This document shows, piece after piece, positions 22,166 through 32,908 of a DNA stretch of 64,000 nucleotides. The DNA comes from Pyropia yezoensis (Eukaryota > Rhodophyta > Bangiophyceae > Bangiales > Bangiaceae). The stretch is from positions 14,887,589 through 14,951,588 of the forward strand of contig CM020619.1 of the NCBI GenBank assembly GCA_009829735.1, in the 5' to 3' direction. The notes beneath the pieces are model-generated. The model was not told the DNA's origin. It saw only the letters and a list, made by a program, of their open reading frames with translations, and ran no database searches. A program made the position numbers and the translations under genes. How positions within the stretch are numbered: the stretch's first letter is position 1; the number at the start of each line of letters is the position of its first letter.

Positions 22166-23670
22166 ATGGCGACAGAAACGGCGGCTCCGGTGCCGGTCGA
22201 AGAGGCGGCGGTGCGTTTTGTCCATGGCCACGGGGTGCCAGTGTGGGCGGGGGGGCGACGGATGGGGGGTCTGTTGGGCGGAGGCAGCAAAGATGGGTGG
22301 GGTGGGGCAGGATGCATGGTTGCATGATGTGCTTCTCTCTTGCGGCCTTTTGTGTGGTGTGCCGTGCGCTGGTGGGTGTTATTGCGTTGCGCATGGATTT
22401 CTCAACGTGGGAGGCGTGGCGGTACGCTTGGCGGTGTTTTCTGACGCCTCGTTGGTGGCGCGGCTGTATTGTGTGGGACATGTGCTTCTTTTATTTGCTG
22501 TCCATTGGGCTGGTATGGCTGGTGTGTTGTGGGGTCCACGCCCGCGCCCGCTCTGCCTGCGGTCGCTCGTGTTTCTGTGTATTTTTTTTGTGTGTGGACA
22601 GCCAGCCCTCTTCGACCCGACCATGAAGAAGAAGAAGAAGAAGAAGCCCAAGCCCGCGGCGCTGGAGGATGCCGTCGACGTGGCCGACGGGGTGGTGCCA
22701 GCGGCCAACGGGTCTGCAGGCAACGACCTGCCGACGGACGACGCGCTGCCGGTGGGTGGGGCGGCGGCGGGGGGGCCGACGTATGAGATTGACGAGTCGG
22801 AGTTTGCGCCGATGGACCTGGGGAAGAAGAAGAAGAAGCGCAAGGTGGTGTTCTTTGACGATGGGGACGATGGGGGCGCGGTGGGCGGGACGACGGGCGA
22901 CACAGATGGGGTGGCGGCCGTGGCCGGCGGGGATGGGGTGGCGGTGTCGAGCGGGCGGGAGGGGGTGGCGGCAGCGTGGGCGGGGTCGGACCGGGACTAC
23001 ACGCACGCGGAGCTGGTGGCGCGGGCGTTTGAGTTCCTGTACGGGAAGAACCCTGCGCTGGCGACGGGCGGCGGGCGCAAGCGGATCACGCTGCGGCCGC
23101 CGCAGATTGCGCGGGAGGGGTCGAAGAAGACGGTGTTTATGAACTTTGGGGACATCTGCAAGAGCATCCATCGGCAGCAGGACCACCTGCTGGCGTACAT
23201 GAGCGCCGAGCTGGGGACGACGGGCAATCTGCAGGACGGGGGGCGGCTGGTCATCAAGGGGCGGTTTACGTCGGACGGGATTGAGAATGTGCTCCGCCGG
23301 TACATGCGCGAGTACGTCATGTGCTCGTCGTGCCGGTCACCCGACACGGTGCTGATGCGGGACGCCAACACGCGGTTGTACTTCCTGCAGTGCGAGAGCT
23401 GCGGTGCCACCCGGTCGGTGGCGCCTATTCGGCAGGGCTTTATGGCACAGATCGGTCGCCGCATGCGCAAGTGAGGGGTGTGAGGGGGGGGGGGAGGGAG
23501 GGAGGGGGAGCAGGAGGGAGGCGGAGGAGGGTGCTGTTGGGAGGGAGGGGGGCGGCGCGGGGTCGCTGCAATCGCTGTCCTGTGATGGTGAGGAGGGGGC
23601 TGCAGGGCGAGGGGGGGCGTTGTTGCATTGTTTACGCTGCTTATTCGTGGGGAGGCCGAGTGGCGGTTGT
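22091..23670 (+). repeat. left arm of 1.58-kb inverted duplication
   Basis: The arm carries the complete eIF2-beta copy A plus about 75 bases upstream and 196 bases downstream. It matches 23988-25566 in reverse orientation. Coding exons and the intron look identical in every frame compared. Scattered substitutions appear only near both ends of the arm, for example just upstream of the ATG and in the 3' flank. The unpaired spacer is 23671-23987. Confidence 0.92.
22166..23474 (+). CDS. EIF2B (eIF2-beta): translation initiation factor eIF2 subunit beta, copy A (two exons)
   Basis: eIF2-beta is part of the heterotrimer that brings Met-tRNAi to the 40S subunit; it contacts eIF5 and eIF2B-epsilon through Lys-rich boxes. 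I join exon 22166-22210 (MATETAAPVPVEEAA) to 22602-23474; the 391-base phase-0 intron has donor GTGCGTTTTG and acceptor GTGGACAG. The splice creates PALFDPTMKKKKKKKPK, which matches the plant and fungal FDPxxKKKKKK start. Starting instead at the internal ATG would lose FDP. The protein is 305 residues with two Lys boxes (residues 23-30 and KKKKKRK near 82), fewer than the three in yeast. The central helical region (YTHAELVARAFEFLYGKNP) and a C-terminal zinc ribbon C-x2-C-x19-C-x2-C (CSSC ... CESC) ending QIGRRMRK are all present. Confidence 0.96.
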
Positions 23671-23987
23671 TGGATGCGTGCTTGTGTGCGTTACGCCACA
23701 ATGACGGAGGCTGCTGCCACCTGTCGTTGGGGAGTGTCCGACTTTGAGTGAACGACACGTACCTGCGTTGGCTCGTGCGGTGCCGCCTTTCGTACGCCAT
23801 TATGTTCACTATATGTATGGTCAACCACGTAGCGGCATCTGAGCGTGCATGTCGGTGCCTCGGTAGCCCCAGACAAAGCGGGCCCAAAGTACTTGCAAAG
23901 GAAAACAGCGCGCGTTGCACTCAGGGCCTGATGGCAAGCTCAAGACAGCAAAGCTGATGCGCGCTGGCATCTTCAACCACAAATAAC
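23671..23987. other. spacer of the eIF2-beta palindrome
   Basis: A 317-base unpaired segment between the two arms, with no gene and lower GC than the flanks. It separates the 3' ends of the two convergent genes. Confidence 0.7.
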
Positions 23988-25566
23988 AGCCACCACTCAG
24001 CCTCCCCACGAATAAGCAGCGTAAACAATGCAACAACGCCCCCCCTCGCCCTGCAGCCCCCTCCTCACCATCACAGGACAGCGATTGCAGCGACCCCGCG
24101 CCACCCCCCTCCCTCCCAACAGCACCCTCCTCCGCCTCCCTCCTGCTCCCCCCCCCTCCCTCCCCCCCCCCCTCACACCCCTCACTTGCGCATGCGGCGA
24201 CCGATCTGTGCCATAAAGCCCTGCCGAATAGGCGCCACCGACCGGGTGGCACCGCAGCTCTCGCACTGCAGGAAGTACAACCGCGTGTTGGCGTCCCGCA
24301 TCAGCACCGTGTCGGGTGACCGGCACGACGAGCACATGACGTACTCGCGCATGTACCGGCGGAGCACATTCTCAATCCCGTCCGACGTAAACCGCCCCTT
24401 GATGACCAGCCGCCCCCCGTCCTGCAGATTGCCCGTCGTCCCCAGCTCGGCGCTCATGTACGCCAGCAGGTGGTCCTGCTGCCGATGGATGCTCTTGCAG
24501 ATGTCCCCAAAGTTCATAAACACCGTCTTCTTCGACCCCTCCCGCGCAATCTGCGGCGGCCGCAGCGTGATCCGCTTGCGCCCGCCGCCCGTCGCCAGCG
24601 CAGGGTTCTTCCCGTACAGGAACTCAAACGCCCGCGCCACCAGCTCCGCGTGCGTGTAGTCCCGGTCCGACCCCGCCCACGCTGCCGCCACCCCCTCCCG
24701 CCCGCTCGACACCGCCACCCCATCCCCGCCGGCCACGGCCGCCACCCCATCTGTGTCGCCCGTCGTCCCGCCCACCGCGCCCCCATCGTCCCCATCGTCA
24801 AAGAACACCACCTTGCGCTTCTTCTTCTTCTTCCCCAGGTCCATCGGCGCAAACTCCGACTCGTCAATCTCATACGTCGGCCCCCCCGCCGCCGCCCCAC
24901 CCACCGGCAGCGCGTCGTCCGTCGGCAGGTCGTTGCCTGCAGACCCGTTGGCCGCTGGCACCACCCCGTCGGCCACGTCGACGGCATCCTCCAGCGCCGC
25001 GGGCTTGGGCTTCTTCTTCTTCTTCTTCTTCATGGTCGGGTCGAAGAGGGCTGGCTGTCCACACACAAAAAAAATACACAGAAACACGAGCGACCGCAGG
25101 CAGAGCGGGCGCGGGCGTGGACCCCACAACACACCAGCCATACCAGCCCAATGGACAGCAAATAAAAGAAGCACATGTCCCACACAATACAGCCGCGCCA
25201 CCAACGAGGCGTCAGAAAACACCGCCAAGCGTACCGCCACGCCTCCCACGTTGAGAAATCCATGCGCAACGCAATAACACCCACCAGCGCACGGCACACC
25301 ACACAAAAGGCCGCAAGAGAGAAGCACATCATGCAACCATGCATCCTGCCCCACCCCACCCATCTTTGCTGCCTCCGCCCAACAGACCCCCCATCCGTCG
25401 CCCCCCCGCCCACACTGGCACCCCGTGGCCATGGACAAAACGCACCGCCGCCTCTTCGACCGGCACCGGAGCCGCCGTTTCTGTCGCCATGATGCCAGGC
25501 ACCAAGGGGAACAAGCGGCAGCCGGCGACGTAAGTAAGTGGCCTCCCCCTTCGCGGCGGCCAAGGC
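23988..25566 (-). repeat. right arm of 1.58-kb inverted duplication
   Basis: This is the mirror image of 22091-23670 and carries eIF2-beta copy B. It ends at about 25566, within CCAAGG shared with the left arm; beyond that the two flanks are unrelated. Confidence 0.92.
24182..25490 (-). CDS. EIF2B (eIF2-beta): translation initiation factor eIF2 subunit beta, copy B (two exons)
   Basis: A second complete gene on the opposite strand, with exons 25446-25490 and 24182-25054 (305 residues). The encoded protein is identical to copy A, and the 391-base intron also appears identical, whereas the 5' leader differs at several positions in the ~40 bases before the ATG. Both copies have intact starts, splice sites, zinc ribbon and stop, so neither is visibly a pseudogene. 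Sequence upstream of 25566 is not shared with copy A and lacks the CCAAT cluster, so expression may differ. The two genes converge on the 317-base spacer and could yield overlapping antisense 3' ends. An assembly artefact is the main alternative to a real duplication. Confidence 0.93.
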
Positions 25567-26122
25567 CCGGGCAAGATGGAGGACAACAGCTGGGTCACGC
25601 AGGAGATGGGGTTGCAGCGCTGACCACGGTTCGACCACGAAGGAAGATGCTGGGCACCGTCATCCCATCGCCTGTCCGGCCGACGTGACAGCAACGGACT
25701 TGTGATGGCAGTGACGCTCTTCCGTTGCAAATGGACGTCAAGGAGGTGTTTGCGTCACATTAAATTATAAGTATGTATTATCCAACAAAGAAGTCACAAC
25801 CTTTATAAAACATTTTGATGAGCTACCCTCTGCATGCTTCAGACACGTGTCATAGAGGCTGAACCCGTCCAGTGGCCACAGGCGCCTACCTTCCCTCACG
25901 GTGACGATGGTCTTCTCGGGCGGGAGTGTCGTGCAGCAGTCTCAGCTTGCGTGGAGGAAGTCAGCCTCCGCCCAGTAGCTTAACGGGGCGCGCCGGCCGT
26001 ACCCGCCGGGCAACAGCTGTGGGTCACCGCGCCGCCGCCGCCCCCCCCCCCCCCACCCTCACGGCATCTACCGGGTAGTCTCTTCACTGCGTGTATCTCA
26101 TCACCATCTCTTTGCCTTCTAT
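25567..26122. other. intergenic region with AT-rich island
   Basis: There is no gene. About 25755-25830 is markedly AT-rich (TTAAATTATAAG, CCTTTATAAAAC), unlike the flanks; it contains TATA-like strings that might serve copy B or mark a repeat remnant. A run of about 15 C lies near 26040. Confidence 0.45.
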
Positions 26123-27076
26123 TCACCCTGGCATTCGCCCATAGGTGCGAGGAAATACCTCCCGAGCCGTCGCGTCCACGGCGGCGAGCACGTCCGCGAC
26201 GGCCACCCCCCGGAGCGCCGCCACCATCTCGGCGGCGCGGCGCACGTGCGCGGGCTCCCCCCGTTCCCCCGGCACGGGCCCCAGCGCGGGCGCGTCCGAC
26301 TCCAACAGCAACCGCCCGAGGGGCACCCGCGGGAGCCACTTGCGCATCGTGGCGCTGCCGCCCCCCCCAGCCGGCGGCGCCCGCACCACCGACGGGGGGA
26401 TGGAGAGGTAGGCACCCGCCGCGACCGCCGCCGCCGCGTGGACGGGGCGGCCGTCAAAGGCGTGGAGGACCACGCGCGGGGTGGGGCGGCCGTCGGACGC
26501 GCGGGCGACCAGCAGGGCCACAACGTGCCGCCCCGCCCCGCGTGAGTGCACCGTCGCGGGCACGCCCAACGCGGCGGCCGCGTCCAGCTGGGTGTGCAGC
26601 GCCGCCACTTGCCGGGACCGGATGGCATCGGCGGCTGACTCGGCGGTCGGCTGCACGGGGGCTGCGTCGCTACTGCCGCCGCCGCCGACACCACTGCCCG
26701 ACGCCAACACCCGCGGGGTGTAGTCGAGGCCAATCTCCCCGACCGCCACCAGCGCGGCCCCCGCATCGGCGGCGGCGGCCATGGCCACCGCCACCTCCTC
26801 CACCGCCGCCGCGTCGGTGGGGAGTGCTGACACCACCGCCGGGTGGACGCCAATGGCTGGGAATAGCCGCACGGGCACGCGGGGCGGCGGCTGCGGCAGC
26901 GGCAATGGCAACGGTGGCGGGGAGGTCAGGGCGAGCATCCGCGGGATGTCAGCGGCGGCCTCGGTGACCACCACCACCCCCACCACGCCCGCGGCGGCGG
27001 CGCGTGCCAGCACCCCCGGGAGGTCCGCCGGGGGAAAGGCCACCGGATCGGCCAGGTGGGAGTGTGTGTCAAGCAT
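26123..27076 (-). CDS. TATDN3: TatD-family metal-dependent hydrolase, TATDN3 type
   Basis: A putative metal-dependent deoxyribonuclease or hydrolase of the TatD group in the amidohydrolase superfamily. From the ATG at 27076 it has 317 residues. Metal-site motifs occur in order: DTHSHLAD at residues 3-10 (the HxH pair), AVGEIGLDYTPR (metal-bridging Glu), TVHSRGAGRHV (His), VVLHAFDGRP (His) and LLLESDAPALGP (Asp). HSRGAG, HAFDGRP, the SIPPSVVR segment and ALGP are specific to the TATDN3 subgroup rather than bacterial TatD or TATDN1. Ala/Pro/Gly insertions lie after ALTS and before DAIRSRQ. The start is set by MLDTHSH; upstream in-frame sequence is not conserved. No targeting signal is obvious. 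Confidence 0.92.
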   Translation of the reverse strand: MLDTHSHLADPVAFPPADLPGVLARAAAAGVVGVVVVTEAAADIPRMLALTSPPPLPLPLPQPPPRVPVRLFPAIGVHPAVVSALPTDAAAVEEVAVAMAAAADAGAALVAVGEIGLDYTPRVLASGSGVGGGGSSDAAPVQPTAESAADAIRSRQVAALHTQLDAAAALGVPATVHSRGAGRHVVALLVARASDGRPTPRVVLHAFDGRPVHAAAAVAAGAYLSIPPSVVRAPPAGGGGSATMRKWLPRVPLGRLLLESDAPALGPVPGERGEPAHVRRAAEMVAALRGVAVADVLAAVDATAREVFPRTYGRMPG

Positions 27077-27529
27077 TGTCCCGGGGGGGGGGGGAAGAGG
27101 GGGAGGTGTTAAAGGGTTGAGAAGGGCGGACTGGGTCGGACAGAGGGGTGTCGCCTGCAGGGATTGGTGCTTCTTTGTGAACAGCGGTGTGGCACTCCCC
27201 TCTCCAGAAGGCGCAGCACCACATGAACAAGGCCCACCCCTGTCATCCGCGACCGCCGTACTGCGCAAGTGTCGAGGCGATGGGGGCGCGTCGGCTTGGT
27301 GAAGGATGTTTTAGAGCGGCAGCCGATCGCCACGTGGACAGCGCGTCGGGCCGCTCGTGGACGAGAGCCAGTGATTTCCGTGCATACGAAACTCGTGTGA
27401 GCTGCTGCTTGGGTTGCTGCAGCTGGGGTTGCTGTAGCAACCCAATCCCCTGAAGCCGCCTGCCGCCGACCCCCCCATCCGTCCTCGTCCCCTCTCCTTC
27501 CCTCTGTCTTTCAGCGTCGCACGGGGTCC

Positions 27530-29205
27530 ATGGCGGCGGCGGCGGGCCCCCCCCCCCATGCCCCCCCAAACCGCGGCCGGCTGGTGCCCCCCGCAGAGGT
27601 GGCGGCGCTCCCAGAGGTTGCCATTGTCCGCCGCTCCACGCTCGTCGCCGCGTGGCTCGCCCCGTACGACCCGTCGCTGCAGATAGGCCACCCCGCCACA
27701 GCCGTGGCGACCTCCCTGGCGGGCCTGTGTCCGGACGCGTTCCGTGGCGCCGCGGCCTATGACACCGAGACGCGGCTGGCGCATCAGGGGGCGCTGACCG
27801 AGGGGGGGGGGGGCGCCCCGGCTGCCCCCACCACCACCGCCGCCGCCGCCACCTCTGATGCTGCCACTACCGCTACGGCCACCGCCGACGCTCCCGCCGG
27901 CGCCGACACCGCCACCATGGCTGACGCTGCCGCCACCGCCGGCGCTGCCGCCCCCGGCGCTGCTGCTGCCAGCGACGGCGCCCCCCCCCCCCAAGCGCCG
28001 CCTCTGTCTGAGCAGTGGGACCCTGGGGAGGTGGCCGCCGATGGGGCGGCGGGCGTTCTTGGCCTACGCTTCCTCTCCATGTCGGCCATGCACGTGCCGG
28101 TCGCGCGAGACGGCCCCTACCTGGTGGGCCACGTCGTCACCGATGTGGTGCTCGACCGGGTGACGGCGCTGGCGTGTGGCCTCGCCTTTTTCCCCCCGCT
28201 CTCCCGCTTTGCGTTTGACTCGACGACGGGGCAGCTGGTGCTGGCGTCGGCCCGCGACGACGGGGGGGCCGTCTCCTGGTCGACGCTTATTACCTCGGAC
28301 GACGACCCCGCCGGCCCGGACGCTCGGCCGGCGGTGGGGACATCATTGGCGGCAACGGAGGGGGGCGGGGCAGGGGGAGGGGGGGTGGAGGGGGAAAAGG
28401 CCGGTGGGGGGGGCGGGGAGGAGACGGTCCCCCCGCCTGGCGGTGGCGGGGGGGACTCGGCTGCCGCCACGGCCGGGGGGGGAAGGGGCGGCAGCCACGT
28501 CCACTGGCTGGCGTCCACGTGGTTGCGGCCGCCCGCGGGCACTGCCGGCGGCCGGGGGCTGCCGGTGCTCGCGTCTCGTACATCCACCCTCGTGTCGCCG
28601 CCCGTGGCGGGGGCGGCGGCGGCGGCCGCCCCCACGGACGACCCTGTGCCGGAAGGTCCGCTGGCAGACTTTTTGGCCGCCATGGGACGGGGCTCCACCT
28701 TTGGCGCCGCCGCCGTGTCGACCGAGGCGCCCGTTGGGGGTGGGAGCGCGTGCGGGGACGCGGAACACGGCTTTTCGGGGGGGGAAGGCGCCCCAGACGC
28801 CTCTAACTGGCACGCCCCGGACGGGATATTCTCCATGGTCGTCACCACCGAGCGCAGCAGCCGGAGCGTCCTCCAGCGGCTGTGCTCCCTGGCCCTGTCG
28901 ACGACGCCCGTGCAGCCGGCGCGGCTGCGGCTCCCCCCACCCGCCACCCCACAGCCCGTGGCGCTGCTGCCGCGGCCGCCGCAGGCACCACCGCAGGCAC
29001 CACCGCAGGCGCTGCCCGTCTCACCTGCTGCTGCCGGCGGGGCGGCGGCGGGGCGGCGGCCGCGGCGGCGGCAGCGGGTGACCCTGTCGGCCATCACGGA
29101 CGAGCGGGTGGCGCGGCGGATTGAGAGGAACCGGGCGGCCGCGGCGGCGTGCAACGCGCGGCGGCGGGCGGAGCGGGAGCAGCAGCGCGCGCGGGAGGAC
29201 GCGGA

Positions 29206-29252
<47 letters not shown>

Positions 29253-29521
29253 CGGCGGAGGCTGCGGCGGCGGCGTCGACCGCAGCGGCGACAACCGCGG
29301 TGCCGGCGCCTGGGGTGGGGACAGCAGTGGATGCAGCGGCAACAGCCGATGCGGCGGTTGCGGCAGCGGGGGCAAAGGCAGGGGCGACGACGTTGACGGG
29401 AGTGGCAGCGGCTGAGGCGGCGACAGTGGTCGAGGCGGGGGCGGCAAAGACAGCATCGTCGACTGCAGCGGCAACGGAGGCAGGGGAGGGGCAGGGGGGG
29501 GCGGGGGGCGACGGTGGCTGA
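27530..29521 (+). CDS. bZIP-like DNA-binding protein, atypical
   Basis: A 663-residue protein from the ATG at 27530, preceded by a C/T-rich leader ending CTTTCAG. The N-terminal ~70 residues are ordinary sequence (EVAALPEVAIVRRSTLVAAWLAPYDPS). Low-complexity Ala/Thr/Gly regions alternate with well-composed segments such as GVLGLRFLSMSAMHVPV, DVVLDRVTALACGLAFFPP and DGIFSMVVTTERSSRSVLQRL. Near residues 510-560 a basic stretch, RRRQRVTLSAITDERVARR, leads into IERNRAAAAACNARRRAERE, laid out like a bZIP basic region (N-x7-R), but the invariant Arg position holds Asn. A long Glu/Ala/Arg helix of Ala repeats follows instead of a clean Leu zipper. The assignment is therefore tentative: a divergent bZIP regulator or just a basic coiled coil. 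Confidence 0.6.
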
Positions 29522-30256
29522 GCTCCGCGCTTCCCCACCACCGCCCACCCCCCGCCACTGCCACCGCCGCAGCTCTTTCACACCCCCACCGCCGTCACCG
29601 CCGCGGCCGCCGCTGCCGCCGCCGCCGCCGCCAGAGTTGTCGCGAACGTCAGCCACTCCCTCCCGGAGTTGCCCCCACCGCGGGCCCATCAGCTGAGGCC
29701 GGGCCGGCCTTGGCGCCGCCGCGACGCGCCGCCGCCGCGCGCTCGCGTGCGCACCCGCCGGCGCCACGGCCGCCTCGTCGGCTGTGGTGGTGGCCCCCCA
29801 GCCCGCCGTCCTTGAGGGGGTGCCCGTCCCCGCCCATCCGCCCCACCCCCCTTCTTCCTACACACCACCCCCCCCTCCCCCCGACCTTGCCCGTTTTGTG
29901 GCGTCCGCGACGGCAGCGGCGGCAGCGGCCAGGAATTACAGCAGCGGGCGACCTTCCATCTACCAGCACCAGCTACATCCGACCGCAGGTCGGGGAGGAC
30001 GGCGTGGCGCATGAAAGGTGAGAGGGTCGGGTGGGGGAGGGGAAGGTCGGGGGAAGGAGGAGGCCGAAGGGGGAGGGCGAGCAGTGGTGGCCCGCTGCTG
30101 GCTGTGAGGGGACGAAGACGTACGTCTCTTTGCTGTATGTTTTTTCCGTCTGCGCCGCGGGCCCACTGGCTGCAGCCGTGTCCCCCGCGCACGGCCGGTG
30201 GGTAGAGGTGATCACCGCAGCCCCCCACGGCCGCCCCGCGCGGGGCAGCGGGTCCG
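29522..30256. other. region between convergent genes, possible unassigned exon
   Basis: A plus-strand frame ending at the TGA at 30012-30014 has reasonable composition at its end (DLARFVASATAAAAAARNYS, then RPSIYQHQLHP) and no in-frame ATG with a good context before it. It could be a 3' exon of the bZIP-like gene or a separate short protein. I could not identify a convincing splice join, so it is not called as a gene. Confidence 0.35.
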
Positions 30257-30432
30257 TCACAGCCCCCGCCGCCCGCGGGGCGGCTCGAGGGGCACGGGGT
30301 CAACCCCCCCCGCCCCCCCTGGCCCGAGCCCCCCGCCGGCCGCCCAGCCCAGCCGCAGGAGCATCGCGTGGCCCGCGTTGCGGCTGTCCAGCCGGGCGCC
30401 CCCGTTGGCCGCCTCGAGCGTCGCCTCGACTG

Positions 30433-30465
<33 letters not shown>

Positions 30466-31557
30466 GCCCGCGTCTGCCACCCGCCGCTCTGGGCGGGGGC
30501 AGCCCCCCTCCCCCCTGGCGCTTTCCCCCCTTTTTGCGGCCACGCTTGCCCCGCCCCGGGCGGGCATCCTCCCGGCGGGGCGCGCCCCCTCTCCCCCCCC
30601 CCCCCGCCGCCCATCCCACGCCCAGTGGTGCGTACGCGGCGGCGACCAGGGCGGCAACGTCGGCGGTGGGCAGCCACCGCCCCCCCGCCGCGCAAACAGT
30701 GGCGGTCAGACCCCCCACCCCCGTCGCGGATGGTGCACCCCGCAGCAGCACCCCCGCCGCGGCTGCCACCGCCGCCACCGCCGCCGCGGCGGGGGCGTCA
30801 CAGGGGGGGAGCCGCACGGTGGGGTGGCGGGCGTGGCGGGGGGGGGATGCGCCGCCGTGGCACCCGCCGTCGCCGCCACCACCACCGTCGCCGCCGCGGC
30901 TGCCACGATGCGCGGCGGGGGAAGGGAGGGGCGGGGGGGCGTCCGTGACGGCGGCGGGGGCACCCTTAGGTTTGGCGGCGTGCGCGGCGGTGGCGAGGGC
31001 AGCGGCAGAGGGGGTGGCGGCGGGAGCCGCAGCCGCCGCCGCCGACGGCGACCGCGGCCCCGCGGTCACGTCCGCCTCGGCGGCGGCGGTAGAGGCGGAG
31101 GCGGCGGCGGGCGGTGGCGACGGCAGCAAAGCGGCCGCCACGGTCACCGCCACCCCCTCCCCCCCCCCAGCCCGTGCCACCAGCTGTGCCGCCAGCGCAG
31201 CCGCCCCACTTCGCGTTGTCACGGGCGGCGGTGGCCATCCCCATCGTCCCCTCCCCCCCAGTGTCGGCGCTCCTCCTCCATCAGCGGCTGCGACGGCGGT
31301 GGCGGCGGCAGCGGCAGCAGCAGCAGTGGCGGCGGCCGCCCGCCGAGCGCGGCGGCGGTCGGCCGCCGCCGCCGGCCGCGGCGGTGGCGGGTTGTACGCC
31401 GCGTCCGCGGCGGCGCGGGCGGCGCGGGCGGCGGCGCCGCCACGGCCAACCGGCGGGCGTGGGCGGCGGCGGCCGCCGGGAGGGGGGGACCTCGGGGGCG
31501 ACGCCCCCCGCCCTGTCGACGAGGACGAGGAGGGGGGGGCGGAAAAGGACAGCGGCA

Positions 31558-31588
<31 letters not shown>

Positions 31589-32264
31589 CGCTGCGGGTGC
31601 GGTGCCGCCGCCGCCGCCACCGCCGCTGCCACGCGGGGGTACCGACCACAGCAGCGGGGGAGGGGGCCCCGGCGCGGCGGCCGCGTCGGCCTCCAGCCGG
31701 TCCCGCACCGCCGCAATGGCCGCACGCAGCGACGCCAGGGATGACGCCGACGAGGCTGCCGACCCAGCCGACGAGCCTGACCCGCCGCCGCCGTCGGCAT
31801 CTGTATCGTTGCTGCCATCCCTACTGCTGCTGCTGCTGCTGCTGCCGCCGGTGCCGCCGCCGGTGCCGAGCAAGGAAAAGGGCAGTCCCAGCAGGCCATC
31901 GGTGCCCCCCCCCCCCCCCCCCCCCCCGGCGTACCCACCCCGTCACCACCGGAAGGGGCACCTCCCCCGCCACCGCCGCATAGTCGGCACGGAGCCCCGC
32001 GGGGGTGGCGGTGACGCGGTCCACAAACGCCGCCGCGGCGGCCGCGTCGGGCGAGGTTGGCGGCCGCGGCGACGGCGACGACGACGACGGCAACGGCGGC
32101 GGCTCGTCTGCGCTCGACGCGTCCGAGTCCACAATCACCAGCGGCACGGGGCGCCACGCAGCGGCCGCACTGGCAGGCGGCACGCCGCCGTGGTGCCGAG
32201 AGGCCAGACGCCGCCGCCGGCCGCCGCTGCCGCCGCCGCCGCCAGAGCGCTTCTTGCCTCCCAT
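30257..32264 (-). CDS. G-patch protein, frame broken at a 23-base C run
   Basis: The C-terminal ~45 residues form a G-patch (NAGHAMLLRLGWAAGGGLGPGG ... VDPVPLEPPRGRRGL), an RNA-processing motif that recruits DEAH helicases. The segment before it (near AAGVLLRGAPSATGVGGLTATVC) could be a degenerate R3H domain, an arrangement known from Sqs1-type proteins; that part is inference. The likely N-terminus is MGGKKRSGGGGGSGGRRRR at 32264, after a purine-rich stretch that is pyrimidine-rich on the coding strand. The N-terminal frame (EVPLPVVTGWVRR) and the downstream frame (TDGLLGLPFSLLGTGG) are joined only if the C run at 31905-31927 changes length by one or two bases. An intron starting at GTACGCC was considered but no acceptor keeps the frame. 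Most of the middle is Ala/Pro/Ser low complexity. Confidence 0.7.
31905..31927. repeat. 23-base C homopolymer inside the G-patch gene
   Basis: An uninterrupted run of 23 C (G on the coding strand). The upstream and downstream parts of the G-patch gene are in different frames across this run. It may be a length-variable site in the population, a sequencing error or a true frameshift. Confidence 0.85.
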
Positions 32265-32339
32265 GAAGGGCAAAGGCGCGGGGGGGAGGGGGGGAGGCGC
32301 CGCGGGGTGTGCCAGGTGCGCGGGGGGCGCCCTCCACGG

Positions 32340-32560
32340 GTGGCGTAAGGGGTAAAGGAAACGGGCGGGGGGGAGGAGGAGACGGAAAATGGAACGGAGA
32401 GGAGGAGTGGAATGGATGGCGGGAACGGAACAGAGGCGGGGAGCGGAACTGAGGCAGAGAGCGGAATAGAGGGGGAGAGTGGAACGGAGGGGGGGAGAGG
32501 AACGGAGGAGTACGAAAGAAGGAAAGGAAGGGGGGGGAAACGGCAAGCGGTGGGCCAGGG
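32340..32560. repeat. purine-rich imperfect tandem repeat upstream of the G-patch gene
   Basis: Almost only A and G on the plus strand, with repeated GCGGAAC, GGAACGGAG and GAGCGGAA units of about 15-20 bases. It lies directly upstream of the G-patch start, so the transcript strand is pyrimidine-rich. Polypurine mirror tracts of this length can form triplex DNA. Confidence 0.6.
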
Positions 32561-32888
32561 CGTGCGCAGAGGGAGGGCTGTCGGTCGCATCCATCAGGCA
32601 CGCCCGCGAGAGCAAGCCACAGCCACAGGTATGGCAATAATTCGTCGCTATAAGTAGTATGCCACGAATGCAACGAAGATTTCACCACCGTTGTTCTCTG
32701 CACAATTTACAGAAAGGCACCACGTTTGCATCGCTGGTGCCGGTGGTTCCGGTGGTGACGGTGGGCCCCGTCATCGATCGAAAGGGCGCAAGGTGGTGCC
32801 GGTGGCCTGTGACGCTGCTGGTGCCTGTGGGACCTGCAAGATAGCTGCTATGGATACACGTGCGTATGCAGGGGGTACTACAGCCAGT

Positions 32889-32908
32889 GGCCAATATCGT
32901 TTGTCCAC
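32889..32908 (+). repeat. left terminal inverted repeat core of the Tc1-like element
   Basis: GGCCAATATCGTTTGTCCAC; it pairs with 34805-34824 at 18 of 20 positions. Confidence 0.7.

Noticed and set aside
31905-32000. A short intron (donor GTACGCC) that would reconcile the two frames of the G-patch gene
   Set aside because: None of the nearby AG acceptors restores the downstream frame; CAG repeats lead to a TAG stop.
30198-32348. 716-codon plus-strand open frame
   Set aside because: Antisense shadow of the G-patch gene; Pro/Ala/Arg repeats only, while the minus frame has a real domain.
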